14,790 nt of DNA from Streptomyces katrae (GCF_000966975.1 NZ_JZWV01000449.1:1-14790); one strand, 5' to 3'. Positions 6,419-13,481 are shown, numbered from the stretch's first letter. The notes: a model not told the origin generated them from the sequence alone. Program-made: numbers and translations.

Positions 6419-6886
6419 ATGAGCGAGCGACTCCAGCCGGGCGACACCGCCCCCGCCTTCACCCTGCCCGACGCGGACGGCAACGAGGTCTCGCTGGCGG
6501 ACCACAAGGGCCGCAAGGTCATCGTGTACTTCTACCCCGCCGCGCTGACCCCGGGCTGCACGAAGCAGGCCTGCGACTTCACGGACAACCTGGACGTCCT
6601 GGCCGCGGCCGGCTACGACGTCATCGGCGTCTCCCCGGACAAGCCGGAGAAGCTGGCGAAGTTCCGCGAGCAGGAGCACCTGAAGGTCACCCTGGTCGGC
6701 GACCCGGAGAAGGAGGTCCTGGCGGCGTACGGGGCCTTCGGCGAGAAGAAGCTGTACGGCAAGACGGTGACCGGGGTCATCCGCTCCACGGTGGTCGTCG
6801 ACGAGGAGGGCAAGGTCGAGCACGCCTTCTACAACGTCAAGGCGACCGGCCACGTAGCGAAGATCATCAAGGACCTGGGCATCTGA
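6419..6886 (+). CDS. bcp: Thioredoxin-dependent peroxiredoxin, Bcp/PrxQ family
   Basis: Cytoplasmic thiol peroxidase of 155 residues that reduces hydrogen peroxide and organic hydroperoxides. The AhpC/TSA fold is shown by the N-terminal PGDTAPAFTLPDADG, the core VIVYFYPAALTPGCTKQAC and the C-terminal VIRSTVVVDEEGKVEHAF. The peroxidatic Cys47 sits in TPGCT and the resolving Cys52 follows five residues later, the PrxQ C-x4-C arrangement. The usual PxxxTPGC(T) form is slightly altered (YPAALTPGCT, with Ala where many have Lys/Asp). The frame stays open upstream to 5990 but is antisense to the neighbouring genes there. ATG 6419 with GAGGAG 9 nt ahead gives the normal length. A strong hairpin terminator follows the gene. 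Confidence 0.95.
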   Translation: MSERLQPGDTAPAFTLPDADGNEVSLADHKGRKVIVYFYPAALTPGCTKQACDFTDNLDVLAAAGYDVIGVSPDKPEKLAKFREQEHLKVTLVGDPEKEVLAAYGAFGEKKLYGKTVTGVIRSTVVVDEEGKVEHAFYNVKATGHVAKIIKDLGI

Positions 6887-6905
6887 CCCCCACCCACCCC
6901 CTCGA

Positions 6906-6941
6906 AGCGGCCCGCACCCTCCCGGTGCGGGCCGCTCCGTT
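6906..6941 (+). terminator. Hairpin terminator after bcp
   Basis: A 13-bp perfect stem AGCGGCCCGCACC / GGTGCGGGCCGCT with a 5-nt loop (CTCCC), followed by CCGTTT, lies 19 nt after the bcp stop codon. The short T-rich tail is typical of Streptomyces. Confidence 0.8.
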
Positions 6942-7127
6942 TGCCGGACGCAACGGCGGGAATCCCGGCGACCGCTCGTCAACCTCCGCTACCCGTGCCC
7001 CAATTGCCATCCCCTCCCCGACACCCGGTGCGGGCGGCGGGCACGGGACCTTGTCGCCCTTCGGGTACCCTCCGCCGTAGACTGAGCGGAGCCACTCCAG
7101 GGCAATGTCCAAATTGCTCGAACTGTC

Positions 7128-7211
7128 GCGGTTGTGGTGGAATTGGCAGTCACGCTGGGTTTAGGTCCCAGTGGGGTAAAACCCGTGGGGGTTCGAGTCC
7201 CCCCAACCGCA
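7128..7211 (+). tRNA. tRNA-Leu, anticodon UAG (reads CUA and probably other CUN codons)
   Basis: A complete class II cloverleaf. Acceptor GCGGTTG (7128-7134) pairs with CAACCGC (7204-7210), with discriminator A at 7211. A 3-bp D stem GTG/CAC surrounds a loop containing TTGGCAG. Anticodon stem CTGGG/CCCAG (7155-7159, 7167-7171) encloses loop TTTAGGT, anticodon TAG at 7162-7164. A long variable arm (GGG...CCC) and the T arm GGGGG-TTCGAGT-CCCCC follow. The CCA end is not encoded. This is not bldA, whose anticodon is UAA. A strong hairpin follows at 7218. Promoter elements upstream are not clear; TAGACT at 7078-7083 is a possible -10. Confidence 0.96.
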
Positions 7212-7217
7212 CGCACA

Positions 7218-7254
7218 CCGAAGGCCCCCACGCAGCAGCGTGCGGGGCCTTCGG
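7218..7254. terminator. Long bidirectional hairpin between tRNA-Leu and rdgB
   Basis: Stem CCGAAGGCCCC-CACGC, loop AGCA, GCGTG-(bulged C)-GGGGCCTTCGG: 16 base pairs with one bulged base. It begins 6 nt after the tRNA and ends 21 nt from the rdgB stop, so it can terminate both convergent units. Confidence 0.8.
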
Positions 7255-7275
7255 GCTGTGCGGTGGGCCGGGGGC

Positions 7276-7878
7276 TCAGGCCAGGAGTTCGCGGAGGACC
7301 GGGATCAGGGCGCGGAAGGCCTGGCCTCGGTGGGAGATGGCGTTCTTTTCCGCCGGGGTGAGTTCCGCGCAGGTGCGGGTTTCGCCGGTCGGCTGGAGGA
7401 TCGGGTCGTAGCCGAAGCCGCCGCCGCCGACCGGGGAGTGGCGGAGGGTGCCCAGGAGGCGGCCCTCCACGACGCGTTCGGTGCCGTCCGGGAGGGCCAG
7501 GGCGGCCGCGCAGAAGAAGTGGGCGCCGCGGTGTTCGTCCGGGATGTCGCCGAGCTGGCTCAGGAGGAGTTCCAGGTTGGCCCGGTCGTCGCCGTGGGCG
7601 CCGGCCCAGCGGGCGGAGAAGATGCCGGGGGCGCCGTTCAGGACGTCGACGCACAGGCCGGAGTCGTCCGCGATGGCGGGGTATCCGGTGGCCTGGGCCA
7701 GGGCGTGGGCCTTGAGGAGGGCGTTCTCGGCGAAGGTGACGCCGGTTTCCTTGACGTCGGGGACCTCCGGGTACGCGTCCGCGCCGACCAGTTCGTGCGG
7801 CAGGCCGGCGTCGGACAGGATGGCGCGGAGTTCGGTGACTTTGCCCGCGTTGCGGGTGGCGAGGATCAGGCGGGTCAT
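7276..7878 (-). CDS. rdgB: Non-canonical purine NTP pyrophosphatase (dITP/XTP, RdgB/HAM1 family)
   Basis: Housecleaning enzyme of 200 residues that hydrolyses dITP, XTP and similar nucleotides to the monophosphate and PPi. Family motifs are complete: LATRNAGKVTEL at the N-terminus (Lys13 and Glu16), FAENALLKA, the catalytic region ADDSGLCVDVLNGAPGIFSARWAG (Asp72), GFGYDPIL, and SHRGQAFR near the C-terminus. No Shine-Dalgarno is visible. GATAAT lies six nt before the ATG, which fits leaderless transcription starting at the ATG. Upstream on the same strand are a lipoprotein gene (42-bp gap) and rph. rph and rdgB are neighbours in mycobacteria too, supporting the identification. Confidence 0.95.
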   Translation of the reverse strand: MTRLILATRNAGKVTELRAILSDAGLPHELVGADAYPEVPDVKETGVTFAENALLKAHALAQATGYPAIADDSGLCVDVLNGAPGIFSARWAGAHGDDRANLELLLSQLGDIPDEHRGAHFFCAAALALPDGTERVVEGRLLGTLRHSPVGGGGFGYDPILQPTGETRTCAELTPAEKNAISHRGQAFRALIPVLRELLA

Positions 7879-7884
7879 GCCGCC

Positions 7885-7890
7885 ATTATC
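7885..7890 (-). promoter_or_regulatory. Candidate -10 element for leaderless rdgB
   Basis: GATAAT matches the -10 consensus TATAAT at five of six positions and is followed by GGCGGC and then the ATG. That spacing would place transcription initiation at the start codon. No good -35 is recognisable in the GC-rich sequence upstream. Confidence 0.45.
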
Positions 7891-7920
7891 CCGGTCGGGG
7901 CGGAGCCGCCGGGGCGGCCG

Positions 7921-8316
7921 TCAGCCCGGGGTGCAGACCTTGGAGATCTCCGCCGCCGCGTCCGCGACCGGCTTGATGTCGGGGGCGGTGTTGCCCTGCT
8001 CGACGGAGGTGCGGACGTTCTTGACGGCCGTGGTCATGGAGTCGACGGCCTTGCCGAGGTCGGCGTTGCCGGTCTGGTCCTTGATCTTCTTCAGGTCGGT
8101 GTCGATCTGGTTCAGCGCGTTCTGGGTGTCCTGAACGCTGTTGCCGGCGTTGGAGACGGCCTGCTGGAGGTTGTTGACGCCGTTGGTGATGGCCACGGCG
8201 GTGTTGGCGCAGTCCATCGCGGTGGAGATGGCGTCGCAGGAGGTGAGGGCCGGGACGGCCAGGGCAGCCGCGAGGGCCGTGGCGGCCAGGCGGAGTTTGG
8301 GCTGGGTGAGGTTCAT
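7921..8316 (-). CDS. Small predicted lipoprotein, helical, unknown function
   Basis: 131 residues from ATG 8316, with a GGGGGGA ribosome binding site 5 nt upstream; the frame is open further upstream but there it is Pro/His/Arg-rich and lacks a signal. A lipoprotein signal peptide is evident: basic n-region (KLRLAA), hydrophobic stretch, and lipobox LTSC with Cys27. The mature part is Asn/Gln/Asp/Ala-rich and looks fully helical (INxVNNLQQAVSNAGNSV-like heptads, DTDLKKIKDQ), with only two further cysteines, Cys36 and Cys128, near its ends, which could form a disulfide. I recognise no domain. It lies between rph and rdgB on the same strand, flanked by hairpins upstream. Function unknown; a cell-surface role is inferred from the lipobox only. 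Confidence 0.82.
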   Translation of the reverse strand: MNLTQPKLRLAATALAAALAVPALTSCDAISTAMDCANTAVAITNGVNNLQQAVSNAGNSVQDTQNALNQIDTDLKKIKDQTGNADLGKAVDSMTTAVKNVRTSVEQGNTAPDIKPVADAAAEISKVCTPG

Positions 8317-8356
8317 GTGGTCCCCCCGGGGGTGTGGGTACGGGCACGGATACGCG

Positions 8357-8390
8357 TACGGGCGCGCGGCCGTGAGACCGTGCGCCCGTA
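8357..8390. terminator. Hairpin in the rph-lipoprotein gap (second of two)
   Basis: TACGGGCGC (8357-8365) pairs with GCGCCCGTA (8382-8390), with further pairing inside (CGG/CCG). Outer ACGC/GCGT arms extend it after a small internal loop. It lies 59 nt beyond the rph stop and could be a back-up terminator for rph or a leader structure of the lipoprotein mRNA. Confidence 0.5.
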
Positions 8391-8425
8391 CCGGCGTAGA
8401 CGCGGGCCCGTGCCGCGCGGTTGCC

Positions 8426-8448
8426 AGGGGGTGTCCGCCGGGCACCCC

Positions 8449-8450
<2 letters not shown>
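8426..8450 (-). terminator. Hairpin terminator overlapping the rph stop codon
   Basis: AGGGGGTG (8426-8433) pairs with CACCCCCT (8443-8450), with inner pairs (TCC/GGG) leaving a tiny loop. The stop codon of rph occupies 8449-8451, so the stem begins within it. No U-tract follows on the minus strand. Confidence 0.6.
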
Positions 8451-9183
<733 letters not shown>

Positions 9184-9260
9184 GGCTGTGAGCCTAGTCG
9201 CTGTGGGGGCGGGCCGGGTGACGGGTGGGGGGAGCGGAGGGGACGGCGGCGGATACGGGT

Positions 9261-9292
9261 GGACCCCGTCCGGTCGGGCCGGTACGGGGTCC
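9261..9292 (-). terminator. Hairpin terminator downstream of nagF
   Basis: GGACCCCGT (9261-9269) pairs with ACGGGGTCC (9284-9292), with an inner CCGG/CCGG stem. It starts 22 nt past the nagF stop and lies 77 nt before rph, separating the two minus-strand units. No U-tract. Confidence 0.65.
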
Positions 9293-9314
9293 TGGTCATG
9301 CTCCGCGGGGCGGT

Positions 9315-9548
9315 TCACATCATGTCTTCGATTTCGCCGGCGATCGGGTCGGCGTCGGTGCCGATGACGACCTGGACGGCGGTGCCCATGCGGACGACGC
9401 CGTGGGCGCCGGCGGCCTTGAGGGCGGCCTCGTCGACGAGGTCGGGGTTGACGACCTCGGTGCGCAGGCGGGTGATGCAGCCTTCGACCTCTTCGATGTT
9501 CTCGATTCCGCCGAGCCCGGCGACGATCTTCTCAGCCTTGGTGGCCAT
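9315..9548 (-). CDS. nagF: PTS EIIB component, N-acetylglucosamine-type (NagF)
   Basis: Glucose-family EIIB domain of 77 residues as a stand-alone cytoplasmic protein. It accepts phosphate from EIIA on Cys24 in the EGCITRLR motif (usual form xxCxTRLR) and passes it to the sugar bound by EIIC. The body [25 protein letters not shown]...[28 protein letters not shown] matches PTS_EIIB over its full length. ATG 9548 has GGGAG 7 nt upstream. The longer GTG-initiated frame from 9641 adds a tail with no match and is rejected. It is divergent from nagE1; a dre site lies between them, 150 bp from this ATG. The name follows the S. coelicolor nagF-nagE1-nagE2 cluster. Confidence 0.93.
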   Translation of the reverse strand: MATKAEKIVAGLGGIENIEEVEGCITRLRTEVVNPDLVDEAALKAAGAHGVVRMGTAVQVVIGTDADPIAGEIEDMM

Positions 9549-9698
9549 GTGTTTCTCCCTGAGTGTGGCGAAGAACGAGTCTCGGCGGCCGTAACCAGCT
9601 GCGTCCGCTTCGTCACGGTAGCTCACGGTTGGCCTATCCACGCGAGCACGGGCCTGGGGTCTGCCGAATGATGACGATCAGCGGCACCCTGCCCGGCA

Positions 9699-9714
9699 AC
9701 TGGTCTACACCAGT
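9699..9714. promoter_or_regulatory. DasR operator (dre) between nagF and nagE1
   Basis: ACTGGTCTACACCAGT closely matches the DasR consensus ACTGGTCTAGACCACT as I know it and is nearly palindromic. Its first 14 bases are identical to the first dre in front of nagE2. It lies 51 bp before nagE1 and 150 bp before nagF and can serve both. DasR is a GntR-family repressor released by GlcN-6-P. Confidence 0.88.
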
Positions 9715-9765
9715 GTGCCGTACGTGCCGCGACTGCCAAAACGGGCCGGCCCAGGGAGGACGCGG

Positions 9766-11067
9766 ATGAGCGCGAGCAGTGCCGAGGCGGCGCCGCAGCC
9801 GAAGTGGTGGAGCGGCCTGTACCCGGGGCTCCAGAAGATGGGGCGCAGTCTGCAGCTCCCGATCGCCGTGCTGCCGGCCGCGGGGATCCTGAACCGGCTC
9901 GGGCAGCCGGACGTGTTCGGCAAGGACGGGCTGGACTGGGCGCCGGTGGCCAAGGTGATGGCGGGTGCGGGCGGGGCGCTGCTCGACCCGGACCTGGGTC
10001 TTCCGCTGCTGTTCTGCGTGGGCGTGGCGATCGGGATGGCCAAGAAGGCGGACGGGTCGACCGCCCTGGCGGCGGTGGCGGGGTTCCTCGTCTACCGGGG
10101 GGTGCTGCACGCGTTCCCGAAGGCGTGTCCGGTGGGGACGAGGGACATCGGGGGCGGGTGTCTGACCCCGACGGACACCTTCGCGGGGTACACGTACCAG
10201 AACCCGGGGGTGTTCGGCGGGATCGTGATGGGGCTGCTGGCGGCGTGGTTCTGGCAGCGGTACCACCGGGTGAAGCTGGTGGACTGGCTGGGATTCTTCA
10301 ACGGGCGCCGGCTCGTCCCGATCATCATGTCGTTCGTGGCGATCGCGTTCGCGGTGGTGTGCCTGTGGATCTGGCCGCCGGTGGGTGACGCTCTGGAGCG
10401 GTTCTCGGACTGGCTGATCGGTCTGGGCTCGTTGGGTGGCGGGATCTTCGGTGTGGCGAACCGGGCGCTCCTGGTGATCGGGCTGCACCAGTTCCTGAAC
10501 GTGCCGGTGTGGTTCCAGTTCGGTTCGTTCACGACGCCGGACGGGGTGGTGAAGCACGGGGACATCAACATGTTCCTGGCCGGCGACCCGCATGCGGGGC
10601 TGTTCCTGAGCGGGTTCTTCCCGATCATGATGTTCGCGCTGCCGGCGGCGGCGCTGGCCATCACGCACTGCGCGAAGCCGCTGCGGCGCAAGGAGGTCGG
10701 GGGGCTGATGCTGTCGGTGGCCCTCACCTCGTTCGTCACGGGGATCACGGAGCCGCTGGAGTACTCCTTCCTCTTCGTGGCGCCGATGCTGTACGTGGTG
10801 CACGCGCTGCTGACGGGGGTGTCGATGGCGGTGACGTGGGCGCTGGGGGTGCACGACGGGTTCAGCTTCTCGGCGGGGCTGATCGACTACGTCATCAACT
10901 GGGGGCTGGCGACCAAGCCGTGGCTGATCATCCCGATCGGGCTGGGTTTCGCGGTCGTCTACTACGTGGTGTTCCGCTTCGCCATCACGGCGTTCGACAT
11001 CCCGACGCCGGGGCGGGAGTCGGACGAGGAGATCGCGGCGATGCAGGCGGAGAACACCAAGGCGTGA
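9766..11067 (+). CDS. nagE1: PTS EIIC permease, N-acetylglucosamine/glucose family (NagE1)
   Basis: Membrane EIIC of 433 residues that translocates and phosphorylates the sugar together with NagF. PTS_EIIC features: the opening QKMGRSLQLPIAVLPAAGIL, GVAIGMAKKADGSTALAAVAGFLV, FNGRRLVPII, HQFLNVPVWFQFG, FFPIMMFALPAAALAI, and the substrate-site GITEPLEY with its conserved Glu. The C-terminus ends in PTPGRESDEEI shortly after the last helix, with no fused IIB or IIA. ATG 9766 follows GGGAGGA by 5 nt; the earlier GTG at 9715 lies next to the dre site and is rejected. One loop (about residues 120-140) contains two Cys and a Gly-rich insert absent from NagE2. Third positions favour G, unlike NagE2. 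In S. coelicolor NagE2 is the main GlcNAc permease and NagE1 is secondary (recalled). Confidence 0.92.
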   Translation: MSASSAEAAPQPKWWSGLYPGLQKMGRSLQLPIAVLPAAGILNRLGQPDVFGKDGLDWAPVAKVMAGAGGALLDPDLGLPLLFCVGVAIGMAKKADGSTALAAVAGFLVYRGVLHAFPKACPVGTRDIGGGCLTPTDTFAGYTYQNPGVFGGIVMGLLAAWFWQRYHRVKLVDWLGFFNGRRLVPIIMSFVAIAFAVVCLWIWPPVGDALERFSDWLIGLGSLGGGIFGVANRALLVIGLHQFLNVPVWFQFGSFTTPDGVVKHGDINMFLAGDPHAGLFLSGFFPIMMFALPAAALAITHCAKPLRRKEVGGLMLSVALTSFVTGITEPLEYSFLFVAPMLYVVHALLTGVSMAVTWALGVHDGFSFSAGLIDYVINWGLATKPWLIIPIGLGFAVVYYVVFRFAITAFDIPTPGRESDEEIAAMQAENTKA

Positions 11068-11112
11068 CCGACGCGGCGGTGACGCCGCCGACCGCCTTGT
11101 GACACAAGGCCC

Positions 11113-11146
11113 GGGCCTTCGGATCCAGCGATCCGGAGGCCCTTCG
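11113..11146 (+). terminator. Hairpin terminator after nagE1
   Basis: A 13-bp stem GGGCCTTCGGATC / GATCCGGAGGCCC with one G-U wobble and loop CAGC, followed by TTCG, lies 45 nt past the nagE1 stop. A 14-bp perfect palindrome AAGGCCCGGGCCTT (11106-11119) overlaps its base. It suggests nagE1 and nagE2 are separate transcription units. Confidence 0.8.
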
Positions 11147-11205
11147 TCCTGTGGCCCAGGCCACACAAAATCGAAGGTTCCTTATCTAACCCCGACCGTG
11201 CTACA

Positions 11206-11221
11206 ACTGGTCTACACCACC
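11206..11221. promoter_or_regulatory. DasR operator dre-1 of nagE2
   Basis: ACTGGTCTACACCACC has core TGGTCTACACCA at 11208-11219. It lies 108 bp before the nagE2 ATG and overlaps a possible -10 TACAAC at 11202-11207, suggesting repression by blocking polymerase. Confidence 0.9.
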
Positions 11222-11222
11222 T

Positions 11223-11238
11223 AATGGTGTAGACCATG
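11223..11238. promoter_or_regulatory. DasR operator dre-2 of nagE2
   Basis: AATGGTGTAGACCATG has core TGGTGTAGACCA at 11225-11236. This core is the exact reverse complement of the dre-1 core, 17 bp centre to centre, so the two sites face the same promoter region as an inverted pair. Confidence 0.88.
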
Positions 11239-11328
11239 CAGCTGCCGAGCAGCCAGTGGTCTCTTCCGAGACGCCGCCACCCCATTTTCCCCTGTCCCTG
11301 GCAGCGCCTTGCCCACTGGAGGAAGCCC

Positions 11329-12585
11329 ATGTCCACAGCGACCGCTGCGGAGAAGAAGAAGGGCGCTGGCGTGATGGCCGTCATGCAGCGCATCGGCCGG
11401 AGCCTCATGCTCCCCGTCGCGGTGCTGCCGGCCGCCGCACTGCTGGTCCGTCTCGGCGACAAGGACATGCTGGGCTCGGCCTCGATGCCGGAGTTCATCA
11501 ACAAGATCGCCGGCTACATGTCCGCGGGCGGCGGCGCGATCCTGGACAACATGGCGCTGCTGTTCGCCGTGGGCATCGCGATCGGCTACGCGAAGAAGTC
11601 GGACGGCTCCACGGCCCTGGCCGCCGTCACCGGCTACCTGGTCTTCAAGAACGTGCTGGCCACGTTCACCGACTCCAACCTCCCGAAGATCGCCAAGGTG
11701 GTCGACGGGAAGGTCGCCATGGTCGAGGCGCCGGTCGACGCCAAGGTGCTCGGCGGCGTCGTGATGGGTCTCGTCGTCGCCCTGATCTACCAGAAGTTCT
11801 ACCGGACCAAGCTGCCCGAGTGGGCGGGCTTCTTCGGCGGCCGCCGTCTCGTCCCGATCCTCTCGGCCTTCGCCGGTCTGCTGATCGGCATCGTCTTCGG
11901 TCTCATCTGGCCGGTCCTCGGCACCGGTCTGCACAACTTCGGTGAGTGGCTCGTCGGCTCGGGTGCCGTCGGCGCGGGCATCTTCGGCGTCGCCAACCGC
12001 GGTCTGATCGCGGTCGGCATGCACCACCTGCTCAACTCCTTCCCGTGGTTCCAGGCGGGCGAGTACAACGGCAAGAGCGGCGACATCGCCCGCTTCCTCG
12101 CCGGCGACCCGAGCGCCGGACAGTTCATGACCGGCTTCTTCCCCATCATGATGTTCGCCCTGCCGGCCGCGTGCCTGGCGATCGTCCACTGTGCCCGTCC
12201 CGAGCGCCGCAAGGTCGTCGGCGGCATGATGTTCTCCCTCGCGCTGACCTCGTTCGTCACCGGCGTGACCGAGCCCATCGAGTTCACCTTCATGTTCATC
12301 GCGCCGGTGCTCTACGCGGTCCACGCGGTGCTGACCGGTGTCTCCATGGCCCTGACCTGGGCGCTGGGCATGAAGGACGGCTTCGGCTTCTCCGCCGGCG
12401 CCATCGACTACCTGCTGAACCTCGGCAAGGCCACGAACCCGGCCGGTCTGGCGCTGGTCGGCCTCTGCTTCGCGGCCCTCTACTACGTGATCTTCCGCTT
12501 CGCGATCACCAAGTGGAACCTCCCGACGCCGGGCCGCGAGTCCGACGAGGAGCTCGCCGAGCTGGCGAAGGCCGAGGCCAAGTAG
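11329..12585 (+). CDS. nagE2: PTS EIIC permease, N-acetylglucosamine-specific (NagE2)
   Basis: Membrane EIIC of 418 residues, paralogous to NagE1 along its whole length: MQRIGRSLMLPVAVLPAAALL, GIAIGYAKKSDGSTALAAVTGYLV, FFGGRRLVPILSAF, MHHLLNSFPWFQAG, GFFPIMMFALPAACLAI, the substrate-site GVTEPIEF, and the PTPGRESDEEL tail. ATG 11329 is preceded by GGAGGA at 6 nt; the frame extends back to 11236 without a ribosome binding site and into the operator. Codon use is unlike NagE1: mostly C at third positions, CGT/CGC for Arg, AAC, TTC and GTC, as in highly expressed Streptomyces genes. Two DasR operators lie in the leader. By family and context this is the principal GlcNAc transporter, feeding GlcNAc-6-P to NagA/NagB encoded elsewhere. 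Confidence 0.94.
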   Translation: MSTATAAEKKKGAGVMAVMQRIGRSLMLPVAVLPAAALLVRLGDKDMLGSASMPEFINKIAGYMSAGGGAILDNMALLFAVGIAIGYAKKSDGSTALAAVTGYLVFKNVLATFTDSNLPKIAKVVDGKVAMVEAPVDAKVLGGVVMGLVVALIYQKFYRTKLPEWAGFFGGRRLVPILSAFAGLLIGIVFGLIWPVLGTGLHNFGEWLVGSGAVGAGIFGVANRGLIAVGMHHLLNSFPWFQAGEYNGKSGDIARFLAGDPSAGQFMTGFFPIMMFALPAACLAIVHCARPERRKVVGGMMFSLALTSFVTGVTEPIEFTFMFIAPVLYAVHAVLTGVSMALTWALGMKDGFGFSAGAIDYLLNLGKATNPAGLALVGLCFAALYYVIFRFAITKWNLPTPGRESDEELAELAKAEAK

Positions 12586-12629
12586 GACCGGCGGTCCGGT
12601 CCCCCGCAGTTTCGTAGGCGGCAACTACG

Positions 12630-12674
12630 CGACGGAGCCCCCGCTCTCCCGGAAGGGAGGCGGGGGCTCCGTCG
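12630..12674. terminator. Bidirectional terminator between nagE2 and the MBL-fold gene
   Basis: A 20-bp stem with a single bulged T: CGACGGAGCCCCCGC-T-CTCCC, loop GGAA, GGGAG-GCGGGGGCTCCGTCG. It sits in the middle of the 109-bp convergent gap and serves both strands. Confidence 0.88.
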
Positions 12675-12694
12675 TGCTGTGGTGTCCGGCGGGG

Positions 12695-13447
12695 TCAGAC
12701 CTCGTAGACGGCGCCGGCGTACGCGAGGTCGACGCTGCCGCCGTAGACCGCGCGGGCGTCGGCCAGGTTCTGCGCGGCGTCCGTCCACGGCGGGATGTGC
12801 GTCAGCACGAGCCGCCCGACACCGCCGGCGCGGGCGCACTCCCCGGCCTCGCGGCCGTTGAGGTGGAGGTCCGGGATGGCCTCCTTGCCGTGCGTGAAGG
12901 AGGCCTCGCACAGGAACAGGTCCGCGCCCTCGGCCAGCATCCCCAGCTCGGGGCAGACCCCGGTGTCCCCGGAATACGCCAGCACCCGCCCGCCGTGCTC
13001 GACGCGGATCCCGTACGACTCGACCGGGTGGCACACCCGCTCCGTGCGGACCGTGAACGGGCCGATCTCGAAGCTCGCGGACTTCAGGGTGCGGAAGTCG
13101 AAGACCTCGCTCATCGAGCGCTCGTCCGGGACGTCCTCGTAGGCCGTGGTCAGGCGCTGCTCGGTGCCCTCCGGCCCGTAGACGGGGAGGGGGCCGCAGC
13201 GGCCGCCCTCGTGCCGGTAGTAGCGGGCGACGAAGTAGGCGCACATGTCGATGCAGTGGTCGGCGTGCAGATGGCTCAGGAAGATCGCGTCGAGGTCGTA
13301 GAGACCGCAGTGGCGCTGGAGCGCGCCGAGGGAGCCGTTGCCCATGTCGAGGAGCAGCCGGAAGCCGTCGGCCTCGACGAGATAACTCGAACAAGCCGAA
13401 TCCGCGGACGGGAACGACCCCGAACAGCCGACGACGGTGAGCTTCAT
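12695..13447 (-). CDS. Metallo-beta-lactamase-fold phosphodiesterase (Rv1339-like, putative cAMP PDE)
   Basis: Cytoplasmic metallohydrolase of 250 residues. Metal ligands are complete: SHLHADH with His59, His61, Asp63 and His64; His140 in CHPVES; Asp161 in YSGDTG; and His217 in LTHIPPW. The N-terminal VGCSGSFPSADSACSSYLV, the FLCEASFTH segment and DLHLNGREAG match the M. tuberculosis Rv1339 sequence as I remember it (VLGCSGS, AYSGDTGIC, VFLCEASWTH, DLHLSGTEAG, LLLTHIPPWT). Rv1339 has been reported as an atypical class II cAMP phosphodiesterase. Older annotation would say RNase Z-like or hypothetical. Synteny agrees: cysM, this gene, rph and rdgB share a strand here and a cluster in mycobacteria. 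ATG 13447 has GGAGG 10 nt upstream, embedded in a direct repeat. The enzyme activity is inferred. Confidence 0.85.
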   Translation of the reverse strand: MKLTVVGCSGSFPSADSACSSYLVEADGFRLLLDMGNGSLGALQRHCGLYDLDAIFLSHLHADHCIDMCAYFVARYYRHEGGRCGPLPVYGPEGTEQRLTTAYEDVPDERSMSEVFDFRTLKSASFEIGPFTVRTERVCHPVESYGIRVEHGGRVLAYSGDTGVCPELGMLAEGADLFLCEASFTHGKEAIPDLHLNGREAGECARAGGVGRLVLTHIPPWTDAAQNLADARAVYGGSVDLAYAGAVYEV

Positions 13448-13460
13448 GGAGCGTGAACCT

Positions 13461-13481
13461 CCGTGGACGGTCCGTGGACGG
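13461..13481. repeat. Direct repeat over the ribosome binding region of the MBL-fold gene
   Basis: CCGTGGACGG occurs twice, separated by one T (13461-13470 and 13472-13481). It lies just upstream of the GGAGG of the minus-strand MBL gene. It may be an operator or chance. Confidence 0.6.

Noticed and set aside
7128..7211. Possible bldA tRNA
   Set aside because: The anticodon is UAG, reading CUA-type codons, whereas bldA has UAA for TTA codons.
7128..7275. tRNA-Leu as an integration site for a mobile element
   Set aside because: There is no integrase and no second copy of the tRNA 3' end in the window; the neighbours are housekeeping genes.
9217..9243. G-quadruplex between rph and nagF
   Set aside because: Only three separate G-runs of three or more are present, unlike the four clean runs at 14443-14459.
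9629..9640. Second, degenerate DasR site near nagF (TGGCCTATCCAC)
   Set aside because: It needs a one-base deletion and several mismatches to align with the dre consensus.
9634..11166. Long minus-strand frame opposite nagE1 (and a similar one opposite nagE2)
   Set aside because: It encodes Arg/His/Gln-rich sequence mirroring EIIC codons; no ribosome binding site or family features.
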